This document shows, one piece after another, positions 1-11,264 of a stretch of DNA of 64,000 bases. Origin of the DNA: Membranipora membranacea (lineage: Eukaryota > Bryozoa > Gymnolaemata > Cheilostomatida > Membraniporidae); the NCBI GenBank assembly GCA_914767715.1, contig OU612072.1, forward strand, positions 22,630,001 through 22,694,000, written 5' to 3'. The first letter of the stretch is position 1. Every line of letters begins with the position of its first letter. Below the pieces are notes generated by a model. The model made no database searches, was not told the DNA's origin, and was given only the letters and a program-made list of their open reading frames with translations. A program made the position numbers and the translations under genes.

Positions 1-70
1 TTATATGAGCGCACATAATGTAGGGAGCATTTTCTTCCCAAGCCATCCACCATTAGAAATGACAAATTTT

Positions 71-173
71 GTTGTTGACAAATCAGGCGGTTTTAAAATC
101 TAGCTGAGATCCAACACTAATAAAAATGTTGGATCTCAGCTAGATTTCAAAAGCACCTGATTAGTCAACAACA
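71..173. repeat. Short foldback (hairpin) element
   Basis: Two arms of about 45 bases are near-perfect inverted copies, starting gttgttgacaaatcagg and ending cctgattagtcaacaac, around a short ctaataaaaa loop. No ORF is present, so it looks like a MITE-type foldback. It lies about 130 bases left of the edge of the segmental duplication. Confidence 0.7.
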
Positions 174-395
174 TGCCCAGCTGTGGCAGCAGTGGTTTAA
201 GATCATAAGAACTAACGCACTGGTGATCAACACCTGACTGCCAACATCAAAAATTCTAATAAGATTGAAATTTCAATTGTCAAACACATTTAGATAGCGG
301 TCTGATTTTTAAACTTGTTATTGAAAATATTTATAATTTCTCTTCCTGCTAGTAGCTTTTGCTTGGAATAATTTGAGCACAGCAGGCTAACTTAC

Positions 396-2562
396 TGTCT
401 ATAGCTCGCCCTCGTAGATTTCCACTGGACTGTATATTACTAGACAGCGAGTCTTCTACCAGAACATCAGACCAAACATTCCTTCTCTTTCTGACCTGAG
501 TCACTGCTAATAACGTCAGGATAATAATAACAGTTGAAGTAATGATTTATACATTTAGTATTGAATCTAATTTAAAGAGATTACTCAGGTTTAACATCTC
601 GGACATATCATGATGTCATTTAGAGCGGAGGACAGCAAAGGACTGGCTGTTTTTAACAAAACATCATATTAAATAAAAAAGATTCAATTAGCCCCACTTT
701 GGAGTTGCTTCCCCTCTACTCGATTGACTACAAGAAGGAAGCATGTGATACAAATTCAGACACACTGGATACGAGCGAGCCTTGCATGCATTTCTCATTG
801 TACAAATGTAGTGTTTGATACCAATATTTGTTAAACATAACGTCATCTTCTAGCAGCTTGAACTTGAAAAGTCGAAACAAATCAAGACTACATTCAGCTG
901 AATCAAAAATTTAGAAGCAAGACTTATAAGGTTACTAGAGAGATATTTAGACTATACACATATTATACCTGCATGCTGCCGCCTGTGAGTAGATGATGAT
1001 GCCGAGCCTTTTAGTTGGAGTTTTATCTTCTTACCGCTAATATACCCTCTGTCATCACTCAGCTCCGAGTCTGCATCATCTGAGTCGTCTCCTTCTAACC
1101 TGGGACTCTCTCTGAATGTGTGAGCTCGTGAACATGGCTCTGAAATAGCGCAACAGATTGAGTAAAGTGGTGAGAAACAATTCAGGGACTTATATGCTTG
1201 ACTTTCTATACTTGACTCACTTTATAACTCCAGAATTTACCTTTTAATTATTGAGGTTCAATCATAACTTTCTAAATGGTACCAACGAAGTTGTAAATTT
1301 AATCAGCACCAGCCAATATGATGAATGATATATTAATTATGACAACTGAAAAAGCCTGGCTTTTGATAGCACTGGTAGAGATAAGATAAGATATTAATAA
1401 ACTGTAGCTATCATAAGAGTCAAGGCTTTTGAAAATAATTTAACGTAACAGCATTTTTGGTATGATATTGAAAAGCCAGCGTTGAGTTGGCTGAAAGCGC
1501 AACATCAGCGGCTCGTATATCAGCAAGCCGACACACTAAACTGTGTCAAAACAACACTGCTTCATACTCATATTACATTCTCATAAACCTGATAATAGGA
1601 TGGTTGCTTACAATTCCTCTCCACTCCTAATATAATCTTTAGAATGCTTCAACATTACAAGTCAAACCAGAAGTCTATCTATGGTCTAGGACAAATAATA
1701 TGACACGCTTGTGATAGCTTGGTAGGGAGGGTTAGTTAAGCAAACATACAGGCATACCATCACAATATGGGCTAACTTAATCATCATCAAATTAGTCTGT
1801 CTCAGGTTAGACAACTGATGCCTCTCTTGGAAATATGTGCTCAATGGATTCTGTATCGCTCAAAGATAGCAAATCGAGGCCTTAATCCCAACATTGTCGC
1901 CGAACAGGTCCATAATTTGCACTATCTGATTGCCAACAGTATGGAATCAAAACACTCCCTGTTATTGACACTAAACTTCTGCAAATAATTTGCCCATCAG
2001 GTGACAATCCTGAGAATGAAACTTCTATTAGTCATCGATACTGAATTCAATGAGTGAACATTTCCCTGACTAGCAGCAGTAGGTTAAACTTTAATGTGAC
2101 CTGATGACATCATAAGCACACGCTGATGACCGAATCTTACCCACACTGGTCACATGATATACTATTGCATGTATATCTCTGATCGATAGAGAGTGAATTA
2201 ATTCATTTAGCAAGAATACCATCACAAGGAATTTGGTGTGACCACCCAACTCCTTGGACCACCCATGCTCAATTTTATTAACTAGGGGTGGGTCCATGTT
2301 ATGTACTCATATTAAGTTGACTCTAACGATCAGATATACACATGATAATAGCGTAGTCTCAATGTCAGTGTGAATCTTATTTTCCCTTATACTAACCTTG
2401 AGGTGCTCTGTAGCTCATAGCCGGATTATTCGGCCGAGGTAACGGATCTGGAGCGACGTAAGAAGTCTTTGAACTGCCGCCATCATCACTAGCTTTGATC
2501 TGTCCGACTTCCTCCTCACCAGAATCAGTGCTCTCTCCTTCCTCTACTTCTCCGTCCTCCAT
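396..2562 (-). CDS. PHAX: PHAX-like snRNA export adaptor, first three coding exons (partial)
   Basis: Three minus-strand exons join in phase. Exon 1 is 2562-2397 (start MEDGEVEEGEST, donor GTTAGT), exon 2 is 1139-1035 (donor GTAAGA) and exon 3 is 503-396 (donor GTAAGT). All introns are phase 1. The product begins with an acidic MEDGE/Ser-Asp-rich segment, has a second acidic stretch (GDDSDDADSELSDD), then KRRNVWSDVLVEDSL, which resembles the NxWGxVLQEQ region of PHAX. PHAX bridges the cap-binding complex and CRM1 for U snRNA export. Later exons with the RNA-binding domain would lie left of the window. The identification rests on this architecture and one short motif, so other nuclear acidic proteins remain possible. 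It is head-to-head with AP2S1. Confidence 0.6.
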
Positions 2563-3242
2563 TGTTTATATGTAAGGGGATCAATGCAAGCAACTCTCCT
2601 AAAACAATATTGTCACAATGTTGGCTATCAGGTATTGCGTTTTAAGTTTAGGCCTACGCTATGCGTTGACATTTTATGGTCTTATCTTCTTATGGTAGAC
2701 AAGTTATAACAGTAGGCATGATTGCAACTCCCAGCTACAGAATGGATGTTCAGAACAGAATATATTTTCATTGCAGAATCAGCCAAGTTCGTCGTCTGCA
2801 ACTCCTCCCTCCTAGATGGCCCTAGATCTTTAACATGATTCTTTCTATTTTAAAATAGTCTATTAATTAAAATTATGAAGGAATGAAGCATGAATTGAAT
2901 AAGCCTAGAACATGGCCCCAAGAAACAACAATTTCAAAAGATTGCTATTAAAAGTAAGCTTCTTAATGCCTAATGTGGATCTATATAAAGTGATCACTGC
3001 TTGCTTAGATAATCATTGTTTGTTTTGTAAAATCTGCTACATACAACAACGGATTCACAGAAATCCTCCAGCTAGGGCTAGTAGGGAAAGCTACTTATCT
3101 CAGATCCACCACAATGTCAACCATAACTGTGCCACACATATAAATATTTCACTACAATCACCTCACCTCAAGACTGCAGACTGTAGATAGCTCAATTTGG
3201 TTAGTTCTGCAGACAGTGCACGTATTTTTTCTTCACTCCTCA

Positions 3243-3247
3243 CTTAT
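3243..3247. repeat. 5-bp target site duplication (left), CTTAT
   Basis: CTTAT precedes the 5' LTR here and follows the 3' LTR at 12444-12448. The empty site in copy 2 (near 37388) has a single CTTAT in the same context. This proves that the retrotransposon inserted after the duplication, or into one haplotype. Confidence 0.95.
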
Positions 3248-3516
3248 TGTTATAGATAGTGAAAGTGGACTCACTAAATAATAGTCTGAGAACAATATCA
3301 GTAGAGTCGAGATAGACTCATATACAAATCTACAGAGGGGGATCGACCTAGGAGCACGGAAGGAGAGAACCAGACTATGAATGGTGACCGAGTGAAGGAG
3401 AAGCAAGAATAACCTAGCTAGAGATATCCGTCCTATTGTAGACCGAAAACTGTCCATCCTTATGTCCATCGAGCACCTATCTAAAGACCAACCACTGGTG
3501 AGTCCATCCTACAACA
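3248..3516 (+). repeat. 5' LTR
   Basis: 269 bp, starting TGTTATAG and ending CTACAACA, identical by eye to 12175-12443. Confidence 0.97.
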
Positions 3517-3531
3517 TGGTGTCAGAATAAC
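3517..3531 (+). promoter_or_regulatory. Primer binding site of the LTR element
   Basis: TGGTGTCAGAA follows the 5' LTR directly. TGG is the complement of a tRNA CCA end, and the following bases resemble the 3' end of leucine tRNAs. The tRNA identity is an inference. The nested element inserted at its downstream edge. Confidence 0.6.
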
Positions 3532-6500
3532 CGGTAGGTACGAAAAACCGAACACGAACTCACAAGCTACGAACCTTTAAAAAACCGAACCTTCAATGTG
3601 TCTGATAACATAATTTCGGCCAATGATGTTCTTTGTAACAAAAAGTCAAAACGTTGATGAACAGTTATCCTCTCTTGCACTTTGGCAAATGGTAGAGGAC
3701 AACTCCAATCCCAGCAGAGAGTTTGGGACATATGAGCAGGGAGAGTGGGAAGGGAACAGGGAGGGGAGCAGGGAGTTTGTCCCCGACTGAACAAAGAAGG
3801 GGATTTTGTTCTAGAAGAGACACCAGGCTAGATCATGGCCTGAACGATTTCCAGATTGAGACAGAGGTTCCGGAGAGCTGGGAGCCACCAAGTTCAAACT
3901 TAGTGATTATTACCATGGTGGTGCGACTGATCCTGGATAATTGAGTGATTATGCACAAATGCACGCAGTGATGCTTTTACTTACTAAATGATGCTTGCAA
4001 ATACTCTGTTTATGAGATCATTGCACTGTTTGAGTGATAAGGTGATCCAATCAGATAACATATTATATGCGCATTCAAATAAAGGTAATGGTTCAGAGAA
4101 GAGACTGTTGATGGTGTTTACACGTGTATTCAATGAACTTATTTGTATATTATGGTGCCTGAAAAAGCGGAAAATCGAGAGGCAGAAAAAAAGGCCTGAG
4201 AGAATAGTAATGGCTCAGGTGGATTAATACTGAAGTGTGAGCATTCATGGCTGTGAATACACGTGTGATGGTAGACCATCGGGGACATAAAGCAGTTCCT
4301 ATCCAATCGTAGTGGCGATGTACGTTGTTAATGACAGCTAACTATCAAGCCATCACTGTTGCATAACAGCTATCACTAGGATTGTGCTGTGACTTCTGGT
4401 ACTGCGTAACTAAAAAAACAGAAAATATCACATTCAAATTCAAAGAGAAGTGTTTGATATCCTATGTTAAAATCTAAAACTCACTTTTTGCTCACTGTGC
4501 TCTACTCATAGCTTTAGGGCAGCATGAGGCAAGCTCCCCGTTTCTTCATTGCCGGTTAATATTATTTGCTTTTTTATGGCTAGATGGTGACTGGTGAAGC
4601 TCACACCACATTACATTATCAATCATGCTCGACTGGGATAAAATGAATAATACACCAATTAATTTTGGTACATACCTGACCCAACTTGCAGCTTAATTAC
4701 TATGTAGTTGTTTTACACGATGCCGTTTCAGAAGACTAGGATATTATCATTATCAGTATAGTCCGGGCCACCACAGCTTGAACCTGACTTCGTTACACAG
4801 CTATAGTACAGCATGTTAGTCTGCCCATCGGACCAAAATAATTTTGTATTCTGTGGTACGAGTCAGAGAAATCAATAGCTGAGGTTGTAATGAGGAAGGG
4901 CCCGCATGGATATCTACAAACACAAGATTTCTTATGTTAGTTATTACAGAATATGCAGTTGATATATAGTATTTGCCTAACCACTTTCATACTAGTAGGA
5001 TCATTTCATAGATGATGAAGCCTGATCAAGCTAATGTAAATTTCAGAGAGGCAACACTGATCTGATATCTCTTAGAGTAGCACAAAATGCTGTATGTAAG
5101 ACCTAACAGTTAACAGTTATAGTTATATATATAGTAAATAAATTATTTTTATAGAAGAATTTTAATGTATACTAGAGGTCCTACTTTCCCCCTCATGCTT
5201 TGTTTGAAACCAAAGAACAGCCATGAACTTTTAAAACAATATTTCAAGATAGGCCAACACCCATAGTACATACTGTTGAGAGGTGATGATTCAGGAGGCA
5301 GCCTTCTGCTCCTCCTGTGACGAGTCAAAGGGGCTCCAATTTACTAAACTGTGACCATTTCTAATAAATAAGTGTGGTGTGTCCTCCATAACAGCCTTCT
5401 GTAGTAGCTCCACATACCTCCATCATTTTCAAACTTGCAGGAATATATATATAGTCAAACCATTCCTCTCTCCAATGCAAAAGTTCATTTGGATTCATGA
5501 TGACTAATTTCACAATGACATCTACTTGGTGTGTACCAAACCAATGAACTCATTGACCAAACTGTGCCATCTTGCTCTCCATAATTTTTCATCAAGTGAC
5601 CTTGAGCTAGTGCACCTAGTTAGGATGCAATGAGTTCTATTAAAAGTTCGGGTTCGAGTCCCACTGGGGGAGCTTTCATTGATGATTGTTCCAGCCCCCA
5701 GCACCCTCGGGTGTATACCTCTCCTGTGTACTTGTCTACTGACTGACTCATGGAAAGACATGTGACAGCATGGAAAGACATGCTGACAAGCTGGAAAGAC
5801 AGCTAAACCTACTACAAGGGGTCCCAGCAATGGGCCATGTAAGGCCAATAACCCTAACACGTACGCTGTGTTTCATAGGGTGGCAATGGTGGATTGGAAT
5901 GTGCTGTGGGATGAGAGAACACAACTCCGAGTAGTGAATAGCGGGCTATCTAATTAGCGCCATCAACCCATTCTTTTTTGGGGATGGTGAGATGGCGCAA
6001 TCGGTTAGCGCGCTTGCTATTCACTGCCAGGCGATTAGTGCCGCAGGAGTTGTGGGTTCGAGTCCCACTGGGGGAGCTTTCATTGATGATTGTTCCAGCC
6101 CCCAGCACCCTCGGGTGTATACCTCTCCTGTGTACTTGTCTACTGACTGACTCATGGAAAGACATGTGACAGCATGGAAAGACATGCTGACAAGCTGGAA
6201 AGACAGCTAAACCTACTACAAGGGGTCCCAGCAATGGGCCATGTAAGGCCAATAACCCTAACACGTACGCTGTGTTTCATAGGGTGGCAATGGTGGATTG
6301 GAATGTGCTGTGGGATGAGAGAACACAACTCCGAGTAGTGAATAGCGGGCTATCTAATTAGCGCCATCAACCCATTCTTTTTTGGGGATGGTGAGATGGC
6401 GCAATCGGTTAGCGCGCTTGCTATTCACTGCCAGGCGATTAGTGCCGCAGGAGTTGTGGGTTCGAGTCCCACTGGGGGAGCTTTCATTGATGATTGTTCC

Positions 6501-7109
6501 AGCCCCCAGCACCCTCGGGTGTATACCTCTCCTGTGTACTTGTCTACTGACTGACTCATGGAAAGACATGTGACAGCATGGAAAGACATGCTGACAAGCT
6601 GGAAAGACAGCTAAACCTACTACAAGGGGTCCCAGCAATGGGCCATGTAAGGCCAATAACCCTAACACGTACGCTGTGTTTCATAGGGTGGCAATGGTGG
6701 ATTGGAATGTGCTGTGGGATGAGAGAACACAACTCCGAGTAGTGAATAGCGGGCTATCTAATTAGCGCCATCAACCCATTCTTTTTTGGGGATGGTGAGA
6801 TGGCGCAATCGGTTAGCGCGCTTGCTATTCACTGCCAGGCGATTAGTGCCGCAGGAGTTGTGGGTTCGAGTCCCACTGGGGGAGCTTTCATTGATGATTG
6901 TTCCAGCCCCCAGCACCCTCGGGTGTATACCTCTCCAAAGTTTGATGTCTGTTATATTATTGGTCACTTATCAAAAACATGACATTTCATTGGCTACTGA
7001 CAATTTAAACTTTGAGCAAATTGATTTAAGCAGGAGAGGATAATCCTGAGTTCGGTTTTTAGAGGGTTCGTAGTTCGTGAGTTCGCGGTTCGGTTTTTCG
7101 TACCTACCC
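3532..7109. mobile_element. Nested non-autonomous TIR DNA transposon (3.6 kb)
   Basis: About 58-bp terminal inverted repeats begin GGTAGGTACGAAAAACCGAAC and are themselves built from repeated aaaaaccgaac blocks. The element is flanked by a 9-bp direct repeat, CAGAATAAC (3523-3531 and 7110-7118). It interrupts the leader of the LTR element between primer binding site and gag. No transposase ORF is present. It carries unique AT-rich DNA (3600-5640) and a tandem SINE array (5648-6935). A 9-bp duplication with long TIRs is most like Mutator-type elements, but the superfamily cannot be fixed from the ends alone. Confidence 0.8.
5648..6935 (+). repeat. Tandem array of a 404-bp unit containing a tRNA-derived SINE
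   Basis: Units start at 5982, 6386 and 6790 (exact 404-bp period), preceded by a partial unit from 5648. The last unit stops at 6935. Each full unit has an A-box-like TGGCGCAATCGGTTAGCGC and a B-box GGTTCGAGTCC about 55 bases later, the pol III promoter of a tRNA-derived SINE. A tail with CCCAGCACCCTCGGGTGTAT follows. Units look virtually identical, so the amplification is recent. The ORFs of 104 and 63 codons repeated here are by-products of the repeat. Confidence 0.85.
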
Positions 7110-7369
7110 CAGAATAACACCCACCAGAACTCGATTCAGACCAGATAGATTTGTGGAATTTTTCAGAGGTCAGATTCTAGCAAATTAGTTGAATTTGCTC
7201 GGGTCACAAAACAAGCATCAGTCTCAGAATAAGAAAGTGGTGAGAGATTTGTTGAATCTCAGAAGCTCTCACAGAGTGCAGAAAGGAATTGTGTTACATT
7301 CCTAGCCAAAAGTAGTGAGAACAGTGTAACTGTATAAAAGTGAATTGTAGATTAGAATTATCAGCTAAA

Positions 7370-8146
7370 ATGGCTACCAGTGAAAGTAAACAAGAAAAGT
7401 TTGTGAAGACCATTGATTTAACAGCAAGCAATTTATCTGCAAAATGGAAAATTTTCAAAGAGCAGTTTGCCATCTATAAAGTAGTAAAGGGTATTGATGC
7501 TATGACAACAGAAGATGAAAAGATTTGTCACATGTTGGTAGTCATGGGAAGTGATGCTGTTCCGGTTTATAATCAGTTTGTATTTGACCAGAGCGTAGCT
7601 GCTAAGAAGAAAACTCTAGCAAATGTAATTAAGTTTTTTGACGAGTACTTTGAACCAGTAAAGAACGTGATTTATGAAAGACTAGTGTTCAACCAAATGG
7701 TACAAGATTCAAGCGAATCTATACACGCATTTGTCGTCCGTTTACAAACACAGAGTGAAAACTGTGAGTACGGTGTTATGAAACCAGAACTCGTCAGAGA
7801 TCGAATAGTGGTAGGAGTGAGAGATTCAGAGTTAAGGAAATATCTCATTGACACAGAAAACCTAACTCTTGAGTTATGCATACAAAAGACAAAACAGTTT
7901 ATCTCACACCAATCACAAGCAGAAAAGATGGGAGAGAACATAGCCTCAAATAAAGAAGAATCCAATAACATCGACACCCTATCAACTGACAAGAGAAGAC
8001 AGTGGCAGCAGAAAAATGATCTCGAGCTGAAAAGTCAATGCCAGAAATGTGGAAAATGGCGGCAGTTTGGTGGAAAATGTCCAGCAGAAAGTAGTAAATG
8101 TAACAAATGTAAAAAGATAGGACATTGGGCTTTTGCCAGCTGGTAA
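7370..8146 (+). CDS. gag: Retrotransposon gag polyprotein (3' truncated)
   Basis: The ORF is open from 7340, but the likely start is the ATG at 7370 (MATSESKQEKF). It has a capsid-like helical region of about 200 residues typical of Mag-type gag. A cysteine-rich nucleocapsid follows: CQKCGKWRQFGGKCP, then CNKCKKIGHW, where the final Cys of the second zinc knuckle is missing. The ORF stops abruptly at 8146, just where the deletion into the protease region occurs. The product would coat the RNA genome in virus-like particles. Confidence 0.85.
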   Translation: MATSESKQEKFVKTIDLTASNLSAKWKIFKEQFAIYKVVKGIDAMTTEDEKICHMLVVMGSDAVPVYNQFVFDQSVAAKKKTLANVIKFFDEYFEPVKNVIYERLVFNQMVQDSSESIHAFVVRLQTQSENCEYGVMKPELVRDRIVVGVRDSELRKYLIDTENLTLELCIQKTKQFISHQSQAEKMGENIASNKEESNNIDTLSTDKRRQWQQKNDLELKSQCQKCGKWRQFGGKCPAESSKCNKCKKIGHWAFASW

Positions 8147-8399
8147 AGAGTTATTGGGAGCTGGGAATGCAAAGCTGCGTACGGTAGGGAAAGCGCAAGT
8201 AGAACTATCATACTCAGACAGAGTGTATACTGATACAGTGTATGTGATAGAAGACCTTGTCACTCCGTTACTAGGCAAACCAGCTTTGTCGGGTTTACAA
8301 ATCATAACATTTGTGGGTGAAATAGTGTCAAAGCAAGAGTGGACTACAAAGTTTCCGAAGTTATTTACTGGGATCCATGGACACCGAAGTGAAAATTGA
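8147..8399 (+). pseudogene. Retrotransposon protease remnant, active site deleted
   Basis: In a different frame from gag, the sequence matches the C-terminal half of a retropepsin and its linker to RT (KELLGAGNAKL, VIEDLVTPLLGKPAL). The upstream segment with the catalytic Asp-Ser/Thr-Gly triad is absent: gag's last zinc knuckle runs straight into the middle of the protease. The frame then ends at 8399 while RT continues in another frame from about 8370, so there is also a frame break. This copy cannot process its own polyprotein. Confidence 0.75.
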
Positions 8400-11163
8400 A
8401 CTCAGAGATGGTGCAACTCCTTATTGTCAGTCTATCCCCAGAAGAGTAGCGGCTGCTAGAAGAAAACCAATGCTCGAAGAACTGAGACGAATGGAGAAAC
8501 TAGGGGTGATAAAGAGAGTTGAGGGCCCCACAGAGTGGTGTGCTCCATCGATTGTGGTCCCAAAGAAAAACAACAAAATCAGACTCTGTGTAGATTTCAC
8601 TCAACTAAATGAGGCAGTGAAACGATCGTATCACCCTCTTCCAGCCACGGATGAGTTGTTAGCCCAGCTGGGGGGGTCTAAAGTTTTCTCAAAACTCGAT
8701 GCCAACAGTGGTTATTGGCAGATGAAGCTGTCAAAAGAATCCCAAGCACTAACTACATTTATTACTCCTTTTGGAAGATACCTGTGTTGCAGGCTTCCAT
8801 TCGGAATATCGATAGCTCCTGAAATATTCTCACGTGAAATGCAGAGGATATTGGAGGGCATAGAAGGGATTGTTTGTCAAATGGATGACATCCTAATTCA
8901 TTCAGAAGATGAAGAGTCGCAGAAAGCTAAAATAGAAGAGGTGCTGAATAGACTGAGTAGGGCCGGGGTTACTCTGAATGAAGAAAAATGCGAGTTTTTT
9001 CAGAGCAGAATTACATTTCTAGGACATGTCATTTATGCTCAAGGCATTCATGCGGATCCAGAAAAGATAAGAGCAATTCAGGAGTTTCCTCCCCCGAAAA
9101 AGGTCAAAGATCTCAAAAGATTTTTTGGGATGGTGAACTATTTAGGTAAATTCTCTCCGAGTTTAGCAAGTGACTCAGTACAGCTCAGGCAGCTGCTGAA
9201 GAAAGAAAATAAAGACAACTGGACTTGGAATGGCGACATGGCTCTCGAATATGAGAAGATGAAACAAAATTTAGCTTCTGCACCGGTGCTGTCGCCATTC
9301 TCCCTTGAAGCAGACACTCTTTTATCGACAGATGCGTCCTCCTATGGATTGGGGGCTGCCTTATTTCAGAAAACAGAAGAGGGTCTCAAACCGATTGCTT
9401 ACGCATCGAGAGCTCTCAGTGAAACAGAACAAAGGTATGCTCAAATTGAAAAGGAGGCGCTGGCAATCTGTTGGGCTGCGGAAAAGTTTTATTACTATTT
9501 AGCAGGTAGAAAATTTCAAGTAGAGACAGACCACAAACCTCTTATCAGCATCCTATCTAAAATGGAATTGGCAAAGCTACCTATGCGGGTGCAGAGGTTC
9601 AGGCTTAGGATGATGAAATTCTGCTATTCCATAAGATATACTCCAGGGGAGAAGTTATTGATTGCCGATGCATTAAGCAGAGCACCCTGTCCAAAGAGTG
9701 ATACGGTTCAACTGGATGAACTAGATATATCGGAGATGGTAGAAGATCTACCGATGTCGGAGACTCGCAGAAGACAACTCCAGTTCTCTACACTCAATGA
9801 TACGGTTTGTCAGCAAATTAAGCGGTATATACAGTATGGTTGGCCTGAGTATAAGCAGTGTCCGCAGTTTGTTAAGAATATCTACACATTCAAGGAATGT
9901 CTAACAGAAGCGGGGGATCTTGTGTTTTATAACAACAGGGTGTTCATTCCGCTCTTAGAAAGGCAACAGGTACTGAAGGATATACACGCGGGACATCTGG
10001 GAGAATCAAAATGTTTGGAGAGAGCTAAAGATCTGGTATGGTGGCCTGGTCTAACTACAGAAATTAGAGAGCTAGTTAAAACATGTGCTACATGTTTGAA
10101 ATATCGATCTCAACCAAGAGAGCCTCTGGTATCCGTGCCTTTTCCTGAATGCCCGTGGTGGCAGATCGGAATGGATCTTTGTACAGTGGAGGAGAGGGGT
10201 AATGATTATCTAGTTATCATGGACTATTTCAGTCGATATCTGATTGCAGAGAAGCTTTCTGACACGACTGCAGAAACTGTGTGCCGCACAATAAAGAAGG
10301 TGTTCTCGCTGTTTGGAATTCCTAATTCCGTCATCAGTGATAACGGTCCTCAGTTTGTGTCTGAGAAATTTAAGCAATTAATGGACCAATGGAATATCTT
10401 ACACCGTACCAGTTCTCCTAAATATTCTCAATCAAATGGTGAAGCAGAGAGAGGGGTACAAACCTTCAAGAAGCTAATCAAGAAGAATGAGAATATAGAC
10501 CAAGCTCTTCTATGTTACAGAGATGCTCCGTTACAGAATGGGTACTCTCCTGCCCAGCTGCTGATGGGGCGAGGTTTAAACAGTATGGGTATTCTGGCGG
10601 AGAAACAGGTAAACCTGAAAGGACTCAAAGATTTTGAAGCCAGGTATCGAAACAAGCAGTCGGATCAGTACAACCGGAGATATAGAGTGAAGATCAGGAC
10701 AGAGGTTCAGGTTGGAGATAGAGTCACACTAAATGATCCAGGAGCTAAACCATGTTCGTCTACAGTAGTAGCCGTCTCAGGAAGAGAAGTGGCTCTTCAG
10801 AAGGAAAACGGTCAAATTCTTAGACGGAACAGACGTCAGATCGCGCCAGATATACCACATACAGCACTGCAATCACCAGAGAGCACAGAGTCTGAGGTAC
10901 CCCACCAGAAAGTGTTACCTCCTGTGTTGCCAGATGTACCCCATCAGGTTCTGTCATATGCAACTCCAGCAGTTAAACAGGAAGCTCTGTGTCCACAGCC
11001 CGACAGGAGTACAGGAACCTCGTTCTGTGAGGCAGTACCAGTGCCTTCAACGAAGAGGATAGAAGTCAGGCAGTCTCTAGATAGGACGCAGGCCCCACCA
11101 GAGACAAGGAGAACCACGAGATCGGGTAGATCTGTGAAACCTGTAAAAAGAATGAACCTGTAA
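8377..11163 (+). CDS. pol: Retrotransposon pol: reverse transcriptase, RNase H, integrase
   Basis: 928 codons. RT spans about residues 30-260, with the catalytic box as QMDD (168-171), a variant seen in Mag-type gypsy elements. RNase H begins at TDASSYGLGA (near 317). The integrase has an HHCC-like zinc region (HAGHLG...CATC) and a DDE core at D600, D655 and E691 with 35 residues between the last two. The C-terminal 150 residues are Pro/Ser/Arg-rich. The initiating Met is probably not the natural start, since normal pol is continuous with the protease. Confidence 0.95.
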   Translation: MDTEVKIELRDGATPYCQSIPRRVAAARRKPMLEELRRMEKLGVIKRVEGPTEWCAPSIVVPKKNNKIRLCVDFTQLNEAVKRSYHPLPATDELLAQLGGSKVFSKLDANSGYWQMKLSKESQALTTFITPFGRYLCCRLPFGISIAPEIFSREMQRILEGIEGIVCQMDDILIHSEDEESQKAKIEEVLNRLSRAGVTLNEEKCEFFQSRITFLGHVIYAQGIHADPEKIRAIQEFPPPKKVKDLKRFFGMVNYLGKFSPSLASDSVQLRQLLKKENKDNWTWNGDMALEYEKMKQNLASAPVLSPFSLEADTLLSTDASSYGLGAALFQKTEEGLKPIAYASRALSETEQRYAQIEKEALAICWAAEKFYYYLAGRKFQVETDHKPLISILSKMELAKLPMRVQRFRLRMMKFCYSIRYTPGEKLLIADALSRAPCPKSDTVQLDELDISEMVEDLPMSETRRRQLQFSTLNDTVCQQIKRYIQYGWPEYKQCPQFVKNIYTFKECLTEAGDLVFYNNRVFIPLLERQQVLKDIHAGHLGESKCLERAKDLVWWPGLTTEIRELVKTCATCLKYRSQPREPLVSVPFPECPWWQIGMDLCTVEERGNDYLVIMDYFSRYLIAEKLSDTTAETVCRTIKKVFSLFGIPNSVISDNGPQFVSEKFKQLMDQWNILHRTSSPKYSQSNGEAERGVQTFKKLIKKNENIDQALLCYRDAPLQNGYSPAQLLMGRGLNSMGILAEKQVNLKGLKDFEARYRNKQSDQYNRRYRVKIRTEVQVGDRVTLNDPGAKPCSSTVVAVSGREVALQKENGQILRRNRRQIAPDIPHTALQSPESTESEVPHQKVLPPVLPDVPHQVLSYATPAVKQEALCPQPDRSTGTSFCEAVPVPSTKRIEVRQSLDRTQAPPETRRTTRSGRSVKPVKRMNL

Positions 11164-11264
11164 CTATTACACGAGGCACTATGTACCATGTTTCGGGTTT
11201 GGTTAATAGTTTTTAGCCATGTTGTCACGTATTTGACCATTTTGTGGTTTTATTCTATTTCTAG

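Noticed and set aside
2912-3190. 92-codon plus-strand ORF
   Set aside because: Not preserved in duplication copy 2 (indels at 37060-37330), lies in the PHAX/AP2S1 interval and has no domain.
5522-6668. Repeated 104-112-codon minus-strand ORFs
   Set aside because: They are the complement of the tandem SINE unit; identity between copies reflects the repeat, and the frames cross tRNA-like promoter boxes.
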